DNA of 64,000 nucleotides, from contig NZ_CP049887.1 in NCBI RefSeq assembly GCF_011304195.1, positions 1,860,001 through 1,924,000 on the forward strand, in the 5' to 3' direction. The translations under genes were made by a program, and so were the position numbers. The notes under the pieces are model-generated. The model made no database searches. It worked only from the letters and a program-made list of their open reading frames with translations, and was not told the DNA's origin. This DNA is from Vagococcus hydrophili (GTDB lineage: Bacteria; Bacillota; Bacilli; Lactobacillales; Vagococcaceae). This document shows positions 10,298 to 22,300 of the stretch, one piece after another. How positions within the stretch are numbered: the first letter of the stretch is position 1; each line of letters begins with the position of its first letter.

Positions 10298-11695
10298 TTA
10301 GTCTGAAAGATTAAATCTTAGGGTCATTTTTTTTGTTCCTTGGTTGACCATTTCACCTAATAGTTCTGTGGCTTTTTCTAAGTAGTGTTCGGCTAGTTGG
10401 TTGTTCACTTTTTCCAAATCATCTAAGCCTAGTTCTTTACTTATGAATTGTTGATCAGTTTGTTTTTGGATGAATCGACAATGAGCCATCATTTCTAATT
10501 CAAAGGCTTCGTGGAGACTACTATATAAAGTGTAATTCGTATCACCTAATAGAGCAATTGTACGGTTTAACCAATAAATAGATTGAGGCTGATAGTGACT
10601 GGATGTTTCTTTAAATGTTTGAGGTGTATCTGTGATTCTAGTATAAAAAGGCACTAGGGCATTGAAAGAATTAGGTCCAAAGGCTAACCAATGAATACCA
10701 GCGATTTCTTCTGGAACGTTCGGTCTAATTTGTAATAGATGGACTTCTAAATTACGATTTAACCCAATAGAACGGTATTTTTTAGGAACGCCATTTTCTA
10801 TATAAGGATCAAAGTCTGTGTTTTCGTAGTGTGAACTCAAACACCATTTAATATCTTCAATGCTAATTTTTCTACTAGGTTTTAGTGTGAAAGGTAAATC
10901 AAAATTTTCGATTTTCTGAGTTAATTCAGGATTAAAGTATTTTTGAATAAACCAAGCACGAGGTGTGTTGTATTCTGTATCTTTAATCGTCCGACTACCA
11001 AAGATATGACGTAAGTTGAAACCGTCAAAATCAGGGTTGAGATGATTGTCATTAATCATTGTTAGTAAATCTTCAGAGTAGAGATTATCCTCAGTATCAA
11101 AATAAAATTCATCAATATTAAACTGATTAGGAGCAATCACGTAAGCATCATCAGGGATTTTCATAGCAGCCCAGTGATGACCGCCAATTGTCTCCAAGTA
11201 CCAAATTTCATCTTTATCAGAAAAAGCAATCCCGTTTGATTCATAGGTGCCGTAAGTTTCAAGTAAGTCACCTAATCTTAAAACCCCTTCTCTAGCAGAC
11301 TTAATATAAGGTAGTACAAGTGTGACAAAATCAGCTTCTCCAATACCTGATTCAACGAAAGGATCGATTCCTAAAATCCGAGAATTGGTAGTACTTGTTT
11401 CAGTTGCGGTCATGGACACGTTTAAACTGTTAATCCCAGCACCAGCAAAAGTACCATATGAATCATCAGCATCAGGGGTGCTTGTATAGGAAAGAGAAAG
11501 TTCAGGTAGTGGGACCTTAACTTGATTTACCTTTGAAATATAAGTTGTAGGTTGTTGTTCTGGTGTGATTAAAACAAATTTTTGAGGATTGGCAGAATCA
11601 CTGCCGTCTTCATTTCGAGCAATAATCGTTGAGCCGTCCATGGAAGCATTTTTTCCTACTAAAATAGTTGTACAAAAGCGTGGTGTTTTTTTCAT
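10298..11695 (-). CDS. C69-family dipeptidase (PepD type)
   Basis: Cytosolic N-terminal-nucleophile hydrolase of 465 residues that releases amino acids from dipeptides. The expected nucleophile is Cys8 in [17 protein letters not shown]; the family matures by exposing this Cys. The motif [11 protein letters not shown] follows as in the peptidase U34/C69 family. The ATG at 11695 is chosen because GAAGGAG sits 9 bases before it; the in-frame GTG at 11713 overlaps that ribosome site. Length and motif order match lactic-acid-bacterial PepDA-like enzymes. Confidence 0.88.
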   Translation of the reverse strand: MKKTPRFCTTILVGKNASMDGSTIIARNEDGSDSANPQKFVLITPEQQPTTYISKVNQVKVPLPELSLSYTSTPDADDSYGTFAGAGINSLNVSMTATETSTTNSRILGIDPFVESGIGEADFVTLVLPYIKSAREGVLRLGDLLETYGTYESNGIAFSDKDEIWYLETIGGHHWAAMKIPDDAYVIAPNQFNIDEFYFDTEDNLYSEDLLTMINDNHLNPDFDGFNLRHIFGSRTIKDTEYNTPRAWFIQKYFNPELTQKIENFDLPFTLKPSRKISIEDIKWCLSSHYENTDFDPYIENGVPKKYRSIGLNRNLEVHLLQIRPNVPEEIAGIHWLAFGPNSFNALVPFYTRITDTPQTFKETSSHYQPQSIYWLNRTIALLGDTNYTLYSSLHEAFELEMMAHCRFIQKQTDQQFISKELGLDDLEKVNNQLAEHYLEKATELLGEMVNQGTKKMTLRFNLSD

Positions 11696-11843
11696 AAATA
11701 GCTGCTCCTTCACTTAATGGTTTAATTAAATTAAGTATACAGCTAAAGAAATAGCTTGTCATCTTGAGTCCCATAAATCAAACAATAGAAATTTTCAGAA
11801 TAACATGCTATTATGATTAAAATTTGGAAAAGAGGACGTTGTT

Positions 11844-12446
11844 TTGAAAAATAAAAGTAAAGCTTACCGGTTAACGATTCGAGGAATTTTAATAGCGATT
11901 ATTATCGTTCAATCTATGGTGCCTTTTTTAGGATTTATACCTTTGTTCGTTACTAGTTTAACGATTATTCATATTACTGTTATTGTAGCCAGTGTAACTT
12001 TGGGCACAAAAGACGGGATGTTAATTGGTTTGATTTGGGGTCTTTTAACGATGTTTCGAGCCTGGACAATGCCAACAACTCCAATAGATACTTTAATTTT
12101 TACAAATCCAATTGTATCCGTAGTTCCTAGAATTTTAGTGGGTGTCGTTGCAGGTCTTTTATTTAGTTTTATCTACAAAAAAACTAAAAAAGTTTCCTTA
12201 TCTACTATTATAGCTTCTGGAGCAGCATCATTAACCAATACGGTTTTAGTACTGGGATTAATGGGAATTATCTATACTGCACCTGTAGCACAAGCTTACC
12301 AAACAACTTCAAAAGGATTGTGGACAGTACTTTTAACTATTGTTGGAACGAATGGTATACCAGAGATGATTGCAGCAATGGTAATTACACCACTCATTGT
12401 AGGAGCTATTTTCTCTGCAACAGATTTACTTGAATCAAGAATATAA
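11844..12446 (+). CDS. ECF transporter S component
   Basis: Small integral membrane protein of 200 residues with about six hydrophobic segments and the arrangement of vitamin-specific S components of energy-coupling-factor importers (RGILIAIIIVQSMVPFLGF, then GLLTMFRAWTMP). It resembles the group linked with pantothenate or similar small vitamins, but the substrate is uncertain. It starts with TTG at 11844 after AAAAGAGGACG. The ATPases and T subunit of the module are not in this window and must be shared with other S components. The gene is divergent from the dipeptidase gene. Confidence 0.78.
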   Translation: MKNKSKAYRLTIRGILIAIIIVQSMVPFLGFIPLFVTSLTIIHITVIVASVTLGTKDGMLIGLIWGLLTMFRAWTMPTTPIDTLIFTNPIVSVVPRILVGVVAGLLFSFIYKKTKKVSLSTIIASGAASLTNTVLVLGLMGIIYTAPVAQAYQTTSKGLWTVLLTIVGTNGIPEMIAAMVITPLIVGAIFSATDLLESRI

Positions 12447-12536
12447 TACTTTAAGTAAATTAGAACTTCATTTATTAAGAAAACGTTTATATGCTAGTAT
12501 TTAAATAGATTTATATTTAAGAAAGCAGGCAGAAAA

Positions 12537-12914
12537 ATGAAAAAACAAGTGAAAACCTAAAAAGTGCCACAAGCCATTGGTCCATATTCTCAAGGGATTC
12601 AAACAGAAGGTGAATTGATGTTTATTTCTGGTCAATTACCTATCAATGGTGCCACTGGAAAAAAGCCCGAAGATTTTGTGGAACAAACTAAGGAAAGTTT
12701 AAGTAATATCAAAGCGATTTTAGAAGAAGTTGGTTTAGATGTGACAAACATTGTGAAGATGACGATCTTTTTAGATGATATTTCAGATTTTGAAAAAGTT
12801 AATGAGGTGTATTGCAGTTTCTTTTCTGAACCGTTTCCAGCTCGTAGTACGATAGAGGTGTCCAAACTTCCTAAAAATGCAAAAGTAGAAATTGAAGCGA
12901 TAGCTACTAAATAA
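12537..12914 (+). pseudogene. RidA-family enamine/imine deaminase with in-frame stop at codon 8
   Basis: Reading from ATG 12537 gives MKKQVKT, then TAA (12558-12560), then K and VPQAIGPYSQGI. The intact paralog at 28335 begins MKKQISTNNAPQAIGPYSQGI, so the stop replaces codon 8 of an otherwise collinear gene. The rest is intact to 12914, with the active-site Arg in FPARSTIEV. Translation could restart at GTG 12564, giving 116 residues but losing the first beta strand, and no convincing ribosome site precedes that GTG. RidA proteins hydrolyse reactive enamines and imines formed by PLP enzymes. Most likely a recently disabled duplicate; leaky or restarted expression is possible. Confidence 0.8.
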
Positions 12915-12933
12915 ATAATTACAACCCTAATTT

Positions 12934-12976
12934 AAACTATGCAGGAACAAATTATGTTCCTGTATAGTTTTTTTTA
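12934..12976 (+). terminator. Rho-independent terminator
   Basis: AACTATGCAGGAACA (12935-12949) pairs with TGTTCCTGTATAGTT (12955-12969) with one G-U pair, followed by a run of T. It ends the ridA transcript and insulates the large adhesin gene. Confidence 0.88.
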
Positions 12977-13106
12977 TAAAAACTGTCTTTTATGAAGACA
13001 ATTTTTATTAAAATTTACTTTTATTTATATACTATAATTTTTGTACAGGCCGGTAATATAAAATGTATTAAAATTTTAATTTGAGAATATTAATGATACA
13101 ATAAAA

Positions 13107-13134
13107 TTGACATATAAAAGCTTTAAAGGATAAT
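13107..13134 (+). promoter_or_regulatory. Predicted promoter of giant adhesin 1
   Basis: TTGACA (13107-13112) and GATAAT (13129-13134) are separated by 16 bases, about 190 bases before the adhesin ATG. The rest of the 407-base region 12915-13321 holds the upstream terminator, the shared element at 13151-13171 and an AT-rich leader with no ORF or other recognisable feature. Confidence 0.5.
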
Positions 13135-13150
13135 AAATATATAAATGTTT

Positions 13151-13171
13151 TATTTAAAAACGTTTTTTTGG
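13151..13171 (+). promoter_or_regulatory. Upstream element shared by both giant adhesin genes
   Basis: The core AAAACGTTTTTTTGG preceded by TATTT is nearly identical to 54312-54333 upstream of the second adhesin. Here it lies about 150 bases before the start codon; a weak -10-like GTTATA follows 13 bases later, at almost the same spacing as TATAAT at 54346. The core resembles the AAAACGTTTT operator half found upstream of rbsK at 51881-51908. It could be a LacI/CcpA-type operator or a special -35 region. Confidence 0.5.
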
Positions 13172-13321
13172 TAAACGGATTAGAGTTATAGAAGGGGAAT
13201 GATATAAATAAAAAATAAAGATTACAAGAAAATAATTGCCCGTTTTTTAAAAATGTGTTATTTTTTAACTTAGCTGTTTTTTTAAAGGTCTATTTTTGAA
13301 AAAATGAATGGAGGAAAGAAG

Positions 13322-16300
13322 ATGAAATTAAAAAAATCGGTGTTCATGTTAATCGTTATGTTAATGGGGATTGTTACTCAAATAGTAACAACAATTGGGA
13401 CAATCCAAGCTTTTGCAGAGTCAGTAGATGAAGAAACTGTTACACAAATAAAAGACTCATCAACTGTCAACAGTCAGAATTTGACTTTCGATACACAAAC
13501 ACAGGAAGAACATTCTTCTGAAGAGGAATTAGTCACTGATTATGATGAAAAGAAGAATGTTGAAGAGGAAGCAAGCGGTGATGAATCACAGGAAAATAAG
13601 AATGTTCGTGATATGGAAAAAGGTAAGAATATTTTAGATTATCCTCAGTCAGATTTAGAGAATTTACCAAAAGATAAAAATGGGAATCCAACTATATTAA
13701 CTGATGTAAAAATGACTTTAAATGATGAAGTAATTACAGAAGTTAATCCACTAAAAATTGGAGATGTATTTCAAATAAAATATAAGTTTGAAATACCAGA
13801 TGCTTTTGGAAAGTTAATGGAAGCTGGCGATTATTTTGAATTTGATTTACCTAGTTCGGATGCTGTCCAATTAACTGAGAGACAAACAGGACCATTGCTT
13901 CATTCTGGAACAGCTGAAGTCTATGGAGAGTATATCGCAGAAACAAATGGGCATGTAACATTGATTTTTAATGAACTTTTGGCTAAGAATGATTCTGTTT
14001 TTGGTGAATTAATGTTTTCTATGCGTATTGATGAAAAAAAGGTTACGATACCAGGTGAGTACCCAATTGAAATCCCAGGAACTGTTACTAATGGCGATCA
14101 AGTAGTGGTAATTGCAGCTAAGGAAAAAAAATATATTGAAAAAGAATATATAAAAAGTGAAGGTTCAACGATATATTGGAAAGTATTAATTAATCCAAGT
14201 TATTTAAAAATTGATGATTTGAAATTACGTGATTCTACTAGGATAGGTATTCAGAATGTTGCTGAGAGTATTAACATTGACAAGATGGTGAAAGCAGATG
14301 TCAACCTCAATGGTGACGTTACTGAAAAAGAAGAAATTTCTATAAAAAACAATGTAGTAACACCAGATGGTGACATTGATTTAGGCTTTGATTATATTGA
14401 TCAACCTTATGTACTCTATATAAGTACTCCTATATTATTTGGTGTTGTAGGAACAATTGAAAATACAGCAACACTTTCAGGTAAGACTGATTTTCAAAAA
14501 GATGGCTTTATGCTAAATGCTTCTGCAACGGCAAATTTTGGTAAGGAAATGATCAAGAAAGAAGCCGGAATTTTTGATAAAAAGAATCAAACAGTTGATT
14601 GGACAGTTACTTTTAATCCAGAAGGAATAGCTATTCCAGAAAAAGATGCTCACTTTATGGATTACATTGACAATGGAACATTGATGGAAGAGACAATGGA
14701 AGTGTCCCCCGCTTTACCTTATGAGGTTATTCCATCAGATGACAAAAAATCTTTTAAATTTGTGTTTAAAACTGATGTAAATGAACCAGTAAAGATAAAA
14801 TATAAAACAAAAATTACCAATGAAAATGTTTCTAAAGTAAAAAATAAAGTTGTTATTGGTTCTTATGAAAAAACTGTTTCAAAAGATATCTCAGGTCCTG
14901 GAGAGGGTGATGGTGATGGCGAAAACCCTGGTGGAGATGATAAGAGTCAAATTAACAAATCGGTATCAAAGTCAGATAAACCTGGAATGGCTGATTGGAC
15001 TCTAGATATTAACAAAGAAAAAATAGCGCTAGACAGTTGGAGTGTGCATGATAAAGTAAATAGAGGATTTATTAATATGGATTCATTTAGTCTTCGTTAT
15101 GCAGATGGTGGAGATGTTCCAACAGAGGATTATTCGATTACTTGGTATGAAGAAGGTAAAGGATTATCAAGAAGTTTTAAATTGAATTATCATAAAGCAA
15201 CTTCAAAGCATTTTATAATTAATTATACAACAACACTGGATGGAGCATCATCTCAAACAAATGGAGCAGATTATACATATACATTCAAAGGAAAACCAAA
15301 ATTTGATAATGACTCAAAAACATTTGTACCTGAAATTATTCCAGAAATTGGATTAGCAAAATCTGGTAAATTTGATCCAGAGAAAAATGAAATTATTTGG
15401 ACAGTCGTAGTTAATGATGGAAAAAATAAAGAGAAAATTGGGCCGGACAATTTATTGATTGACCCAATTAATGATGACCAAGAATACGTTAAAGATTCAG
15501 CTGAAGTTTTTTATCAATATGGAACTAGATGGGAGCCATTACAAACTGGTAAAGTTAATTTTGATCAATCTAAAAATCAATTGGAAGTCTCTAATTTAAT
15601 AGAAACAAATTATGCTCATAAAGTTGTATTCAGAACAAAATTAAAAAAACCAAGTGATATTTTAAATAAAACAATTGAAAATACAGCTTACTATACAGAT
15701 AAGAATACTCCGAAAAAACCAGCAAAGGGAACTTTAGAAATTGCTAACAAAAACGATTTATTTTTAAAGAAAAGTGGTACGGTTGATCCAATCGATCAAA
15801 CCTTAATTAACTGGACGGTTGATGTTAATCCTTATGAACAACAATTGAAAGATTTAGAAATTTTTGATGATAACTGGAAGAATCAGATAGTTGTTAGGGA
15901 TAGTATTAATTTGAGGTATGCACATACTAATGTTCCTATGGTTGAGGGAATAGATTACGTATTGAATTACACGGAACGTGGTTTCCATATAAAGATGAAT
16001 CAAGATGTAACAACAAAATTATTGTTAACTTATCAAGGTCGTATCTTATTCCCGAATGGTACTCGTCCAGGTAGTGAACAAGAGGTTTCTAATAGTGTTC
16101 GTATGACAGCGAAATATGTTTATACAACAGAAAAACCAATTGAAGTAAAAATTCCTGTGAAAGTACCAGATAGTTCTGGAACAATACAAGGAAAAACAAG
16201 AAATCTAAACGTAAAAAAAGTATCAGAAGATAATCCAAATGAAGTTTTATCAGGTGCAGAATTTGTGTTATACCGTGGAAAAGAAAAAGATCCAGGGAAA

Positions 16301-19300
16301 GTTGTTAATCGTGTAACTACTAATAATAGTGGTGATGCATTATTTGATAAACTAACTAAAGGGGACTACTTATTAGTTGAGACAAAAGCGCCTTCTGGTT
16401 ATGGTATTAGTAATGAAATGAAAAATGGTCGTGTAGTTTCTATTTCAGATGATCAAACGACGACAATCGAAGAAATTGTTAAAGATCCAATAGCAGGATC
16501 AGAAAAATTAATTGATTTTCCAGTTAAGAAGAAGTGGGAAAAAGTTCCATCAAATGTAACAACTCCAGAAGTGACTGTAAGATTATACGCTGATGGTGAT
16601 GAAAAAGATTCGATGAAATTGAATCGTGGAAACAATTATGAAGGAACGTTTAAAGATCTACCAGAAAAAGAAAATGGGAAAATGATTGAATATACTGTGA
16701 AAGAAGATTCAGTAGATGGCTATGATAGCAGTGTTAATGGTAATGTAATTACAAATGTTTATGATTTTTCTGAAACGACTAGTTTATCAGGTAAGAAAAT
16801 GTGGAAAAATGATGAAAATATTGATGTTAGACCTAATGAAATTACAGTAGTTTTATTCAAAAATGAAGTGGAATTTGAAAATCAAAAAGTTAAATCATCT
16901 AATGATTGGAAGTATATCTTTAACGATTTACCAGTTTATGATAAAGAGACAGGAAAAGAAAATATTTATCGTGTAGAAGAAAGAGATATTCCAGATGGAT
17001 ATATCTCAGAAGTAGATAATCAAAACAATATCACAAATACTTATTCAAAAGAGCCGGTCAAATTAATTGCTATTTCGGGCGAAAAAAAATGGAATGATAA
17101 TGATAATGCCTTGGATACTAGACCAGATAAAATTAAAGTGGAACTATTTAGAAATAATGGTTATTCTCCTTATAGAACACAAATAGTTTCTTCGGATAGT
17201 TCAGGACATTGGAAATACACATTTGAAGATTTACCAGAAAGAGATGAAGATGGTGATCTTTACAATTATCATGTAAAAGAAGAAAAAGTAGACGGATACA
17301 CAACAGAAGGATTTAGTGATTATGGGTTAGTTAATACTTACGATAACAATAAAACAATTGAAATTAAAGGTAACAAACTTTGGTTTGGTGACGATGATAA
17401 CTACGATAACAGACCGGATGAAGTAACGGTTCATTTATTACAAAACGGTCATCGAATTAAAGAAACCAAAGCTACTGAGTCTTCCAATTGGCAATATAAA
17501 TTTACTGATTTGGCAGAGTTTGATGATAAATTGATTCCATATAAATACACTGTAGAAGAAGAACCAGTTGAAGGATACACAACAGAGATTGACGGTACAA
17601 CAATCAAAAATACGTATGAATCAAGTGGTAAAGTAAGTTTACACGGTGAAAAAAAATGGGAAGATAATGATAACAGTAATAATACTAGACCTGGATATAT
17701 TTTTGTGAATTTATATCAAAATGGGGTAGAGATTGATTATCAAAAAGTAAAACCAGATCAAGAAGATGGAAAATGGAATTATAGTTTTGAAGATTTAGAA
17801 GAAAAAGATGAAAATGGCAAGCCATATGTATATACAGTAAGAGAAAATATAGTGCCTTTAGGTTATACATCGAAAGTAGAAGGCAATGATATTTATAACA
17901 CATTAAATGATAATGAGTTTATTACGATAGAGGGGGAAAAGTTCTGGAAAGATTTTGATGGGACTATTGGAAGGAGACCTTCAAGTGTCACCGTACAACT
18001 TGAAAGAAAAATAAAAAATTCCAATAATTGGAGATGGTTAGATAGAACTTATACTAAAGCTCCAGATTGGAAATATAAATTTGAAAATCAGCTTAAATAT
18101 GATGAGTACGGAGATGAATATGAATACCGTGTAGTAGAAATGGGAAGCGATTCAGGTTATACACCTGTTTATTCTGAATATGATATCACGAATATACCAA
18201 ATAATCCAAAAACTAAAATTGAAGGTTGGAAAAGATGGGAAGATAATGATAATGAGGCAGGATTGCGTCCAGAAACCATTGAAATTTACCTATATCAAGA
18301 CGGTAAAAAAATCGAAACAAAAACATTGAGCGGAAATTCATCATTACCTAATGATTGGAAGTACACTTTTGATAATTTAGATGTTTACAACATGGAAACT
18401 GGAGAGAAATATGTTTATACGTTGGAAGAAAAGGTAGTGCCTAATTATGAAACAACATATCCTTACTCAAATAGGATATTGAACACATTTACTCCTAATG
18501 AGAAAACGAGATTAGATGGTGAAAAAATATGGAACGATAATAACGATGCCTTTAAAAAACGACCTTCCGAAATTACTGTTGAGTTATATCAAGGTACGAC
18601 ATTGTTTGATTCGGTAGTAGTAAACGAGGCTAGTGATTGGAAGTATACATTTGATGAGTTACCAAAACTAGATAATAATGGAAAAGAATATCAGTATTCT
18701 GTCAAAGAAAAAGGATCAGTTCCCGGTTATGATACTGAAGTGGTAAACAGTGATATTGTTAATACCTATCAAAATACTGAAATAACTAGTTTAAGTGGTG
18801 AAAAAATATGGGAAGATTTTGATAACAAATTCAACTCACGTCCATCATCAATTGAAGTAGTATTACTTCAAAATAATAAGGTATATGAAAGAAAGACTGT
18901 TAAACCGGATGAAAATGGGCATTGGAAGTATACGTTTGAAAACTTAAAGATTTATGATGACGATGCCAAACGTTATGAATACAAGGTTCAAGAAAACAAA
19001 GTACCTGATGATTATACATCAGTAGTTGACGGCACAAATATCACCAATACTTATAATAATGAAGATTTAATTGATTTAAAGGGTGAAAAAATATGGGATG
19101 ATTATGGTAATAAATTTAATACTCGTCCTAAATCTATCACGGTTCAGCTTTTAAATGGTAGTGAAGTTATAGAAAGTAAACAAGTTACACCGGATCAAAA
19201 TGGTAACTGGTACTACGAGTTTACAGAATTAATTATTTTTGACGAGAATGGTCAAAAAATTGATTACACAGTTAAAGAAGTCATTCTAGATAATACTCAT

Positions 19301-22300
19301 GGTTATGTTTCTGAAGTAGTGGGAGACAATATTATTAACCACTATGTTAATAATGAGACTATTAATTTTAAAGGTGAGAAAAAATGGGATGATTATGGTA
19401 ATAAGTTTGATACACGCCCAGAAGAAGTAACTATCCAACTGTTTAGAAATAATAAAAAAATTGAAGAAACAAAAACAGATAGCAAAAAAAATTGGAAGTA
19501 TGAATTTAGTAATGATTATCTGGTTTATGATGTCGATGGAGATGCTTATGACTATCGAATTATTGAAAAAGATGTTTTAGGATATCAAACAGAGGTTAAA
19601 CCTGTAGAGTCTTCAGACACCGGAATTAAAGAACATACTGTAACTAATAAATATGTAAATACAGAAAAAACAAATATTCCAGTAAGTAAAAAATGGGATG
19701 ACTACAATGACAAGTTCGATACAAGACCAGAAAAATTAAAAGTAACTTTATATGAAAATGAGAAAAAAGAATTAGAAAGCGTGTATTTATCAGAGACAAA
19801 TGATTGGAAACATGATTTTGTTAATTTACCTGTCTATGATGAAAAAGGTAAGAAGATTGTTTATAGTGTGAAGGAAGACATTCCTGATGAGTATGAACAA
19901 GTTCAGTCAGGACCAAACTTTATTAATAAGTATGAAAATAAAGAGACAACCATACTTCAAGGTGAAAAAATATGGAAAGACGGTAATAATGCTTTAAGTA
20001 CAAGGCCAGGTTCAATTACAGTTGTATTGTATCAAAATGGACAACCAATGATTGACGAGCAATTAAAACCAGTCACACAAGAAGTGACGCTGCGTAATAA
20101 TTGGGGCTATAAGTTTGAAAATTTACCGAAGTATGATGGTAAAGGAAATCCTTATACATATACTGTTGATGAAATCGAAGTGGATCAGTATGAAACTAGC
20201 GTCGTTGGAAATAACATAGTTAATACATATCGTAATTATGAAGTAATCGATTTTGAAGGTAAAAAAGAATGGGATGATTTGGATAACAAAGTTAAATCTC
20301 GACCAGAATCAATTACAATCGAATTGTATCAAAATAATGCTAAACAACCTTACGACGTAAAAGAAGTTAAACCTGATAAGAACGGTAATTGGAACTATAA
20401 GTTTACTAATTTACCAAAATATGATGAAGAGATTAGAGAATATAAATACACTGTGAAAGAAAAAAATGTACCACATTATGATACTGAAGTGGTTGGTAAT
20501 AATATCAAGAATACCTACCGAAATGAAGAATTGACTGAATTTAAAGGACAAAAAGTCTGGTTTGATAAAGACAATAAATTAGGTAAACGTCCAGATTCAA
20601 TTACAGTCGAATTGTATCAAAATGACGGTAAACAACCATTTAAAACAGACACAGTAGTACCAGATTCAAATGGTGATTGGAACTATTCATTTACCGATTT
20701 ACCAAAATATGATGATACATTGACGCCTTATGAGTATTCAGTAAAAGAAATTCCTGTCAATAATTACGACAGTGAAGTATCTAGTGTAGATGGAACAACC
20801 ATTACTAACACAATAATCAATAAAGACAAAACATCTGTGTTAGTTCAAAAGAAATGGGAAGATCAAAACGATAAACTGAATACCCGTCCAAATAGTATTC
20901 GAGTTAACCTTTATCGTAATAATGGAAGAATTCCATTTAGAACTCAAGTTATCTTGCCAAATGAGAACGGCTCATGGTTCTATGAATTTGAGAATTTACC
21001 AAAATATGATGATGAGTTAAATGAGTATCAATATACTGCTAAAGAAATGAGAGTACCTAATTACAGTAATTCTGTTGTAAAAGATCCAATCACTCAAAAT
21101 GCTGTCATTACTAATACTTATAATAATAAAGAGGTTATTCAAGTAAATGGTGAGAAGACATGGAGTGATTACGATAATAAACTTAATTCACGTCCAGAAT
21201 CGATTCAAGTTGATTTATTTCGTTCAGACTCTGAAGAAGTTTATCAAACTCAAAAAGTAGAAGCAGATGAGAATGGTCATTGGTACTATTCATTTAATGA
21301 TTTACCTAAGTATGATGAGAATCTTGATCCATATAAGTATAAGGTGAAAGAACAACCTGTTTCTCATTATGATAGTAAAGTTGATGGGTATAATATCAAC
21401 AATACTTATCGAAATGATGATAAGACAGAAGTCAAAGGTGAAAAACGTTGGGTAGACGTGGATGATAAACTGAATAAACGACCTGATTCTATTGTTGTTG
21501 AGTTATATCAAAATCATAAAAAAATAAAAGAAACAACAGTTACAGAAAATCAAGATGGAAATTGGAACTATGAATTTACTAATTTAGACAAGTATGACGC
21601 TGACTTAAATGAGTATTATTATACGGTTAAAGAGGTTCCTATTAAAGACTACGATACTGAAATTATAGGTACAACTATAACTAATACGTATCAAAATAAA
21701 GATATAACAGAAATTTCAGGAAAAAAAGTTTGGGATGATAAGAGCAATAAAATAGATGTTCGACCTGACTCTATTGTTGTTGAACTTTATCAAAATGGTG
21801 GGGATAAGCCATACCAAACAAAAGAAGTTAAATCTAACGGAACAGATGAATGGTCTTACGAATTTACAGAGTTACCAAAATATGATGGAATGTTAGAACC
21901 ATTTGTTTATACAGTTAAAGAAGTAAGTGTTCCTCATTATGAAACAACTATCCAAGGAATAACCATTACTAATAAATTAACGAACGATATTAAAACAAAC
22001 TTAGAAGGTAAAAAAGTTTGGATAGATGAGGATAATAAGTTAAATAAACGTCCAAAATCAATTGAAGTTGATTTATACCAAAATGGTGGGGAACAACCGT
22101 ATAAAACGCAAACTGTTACAGGTGATACAACAGGTCATTGGAGTTATGAATTTAAAGACTTACCAATGTATGATGATAATTTAGATTCATATGAGTACAC
22201 AGTAAAAGAACACGATGTCACTCAGTATGATGGTAAAGTTGAAGGAACGACGATTACAAACACATACCAAAATACGGATAAAACAAAATTATCTGGAGAA

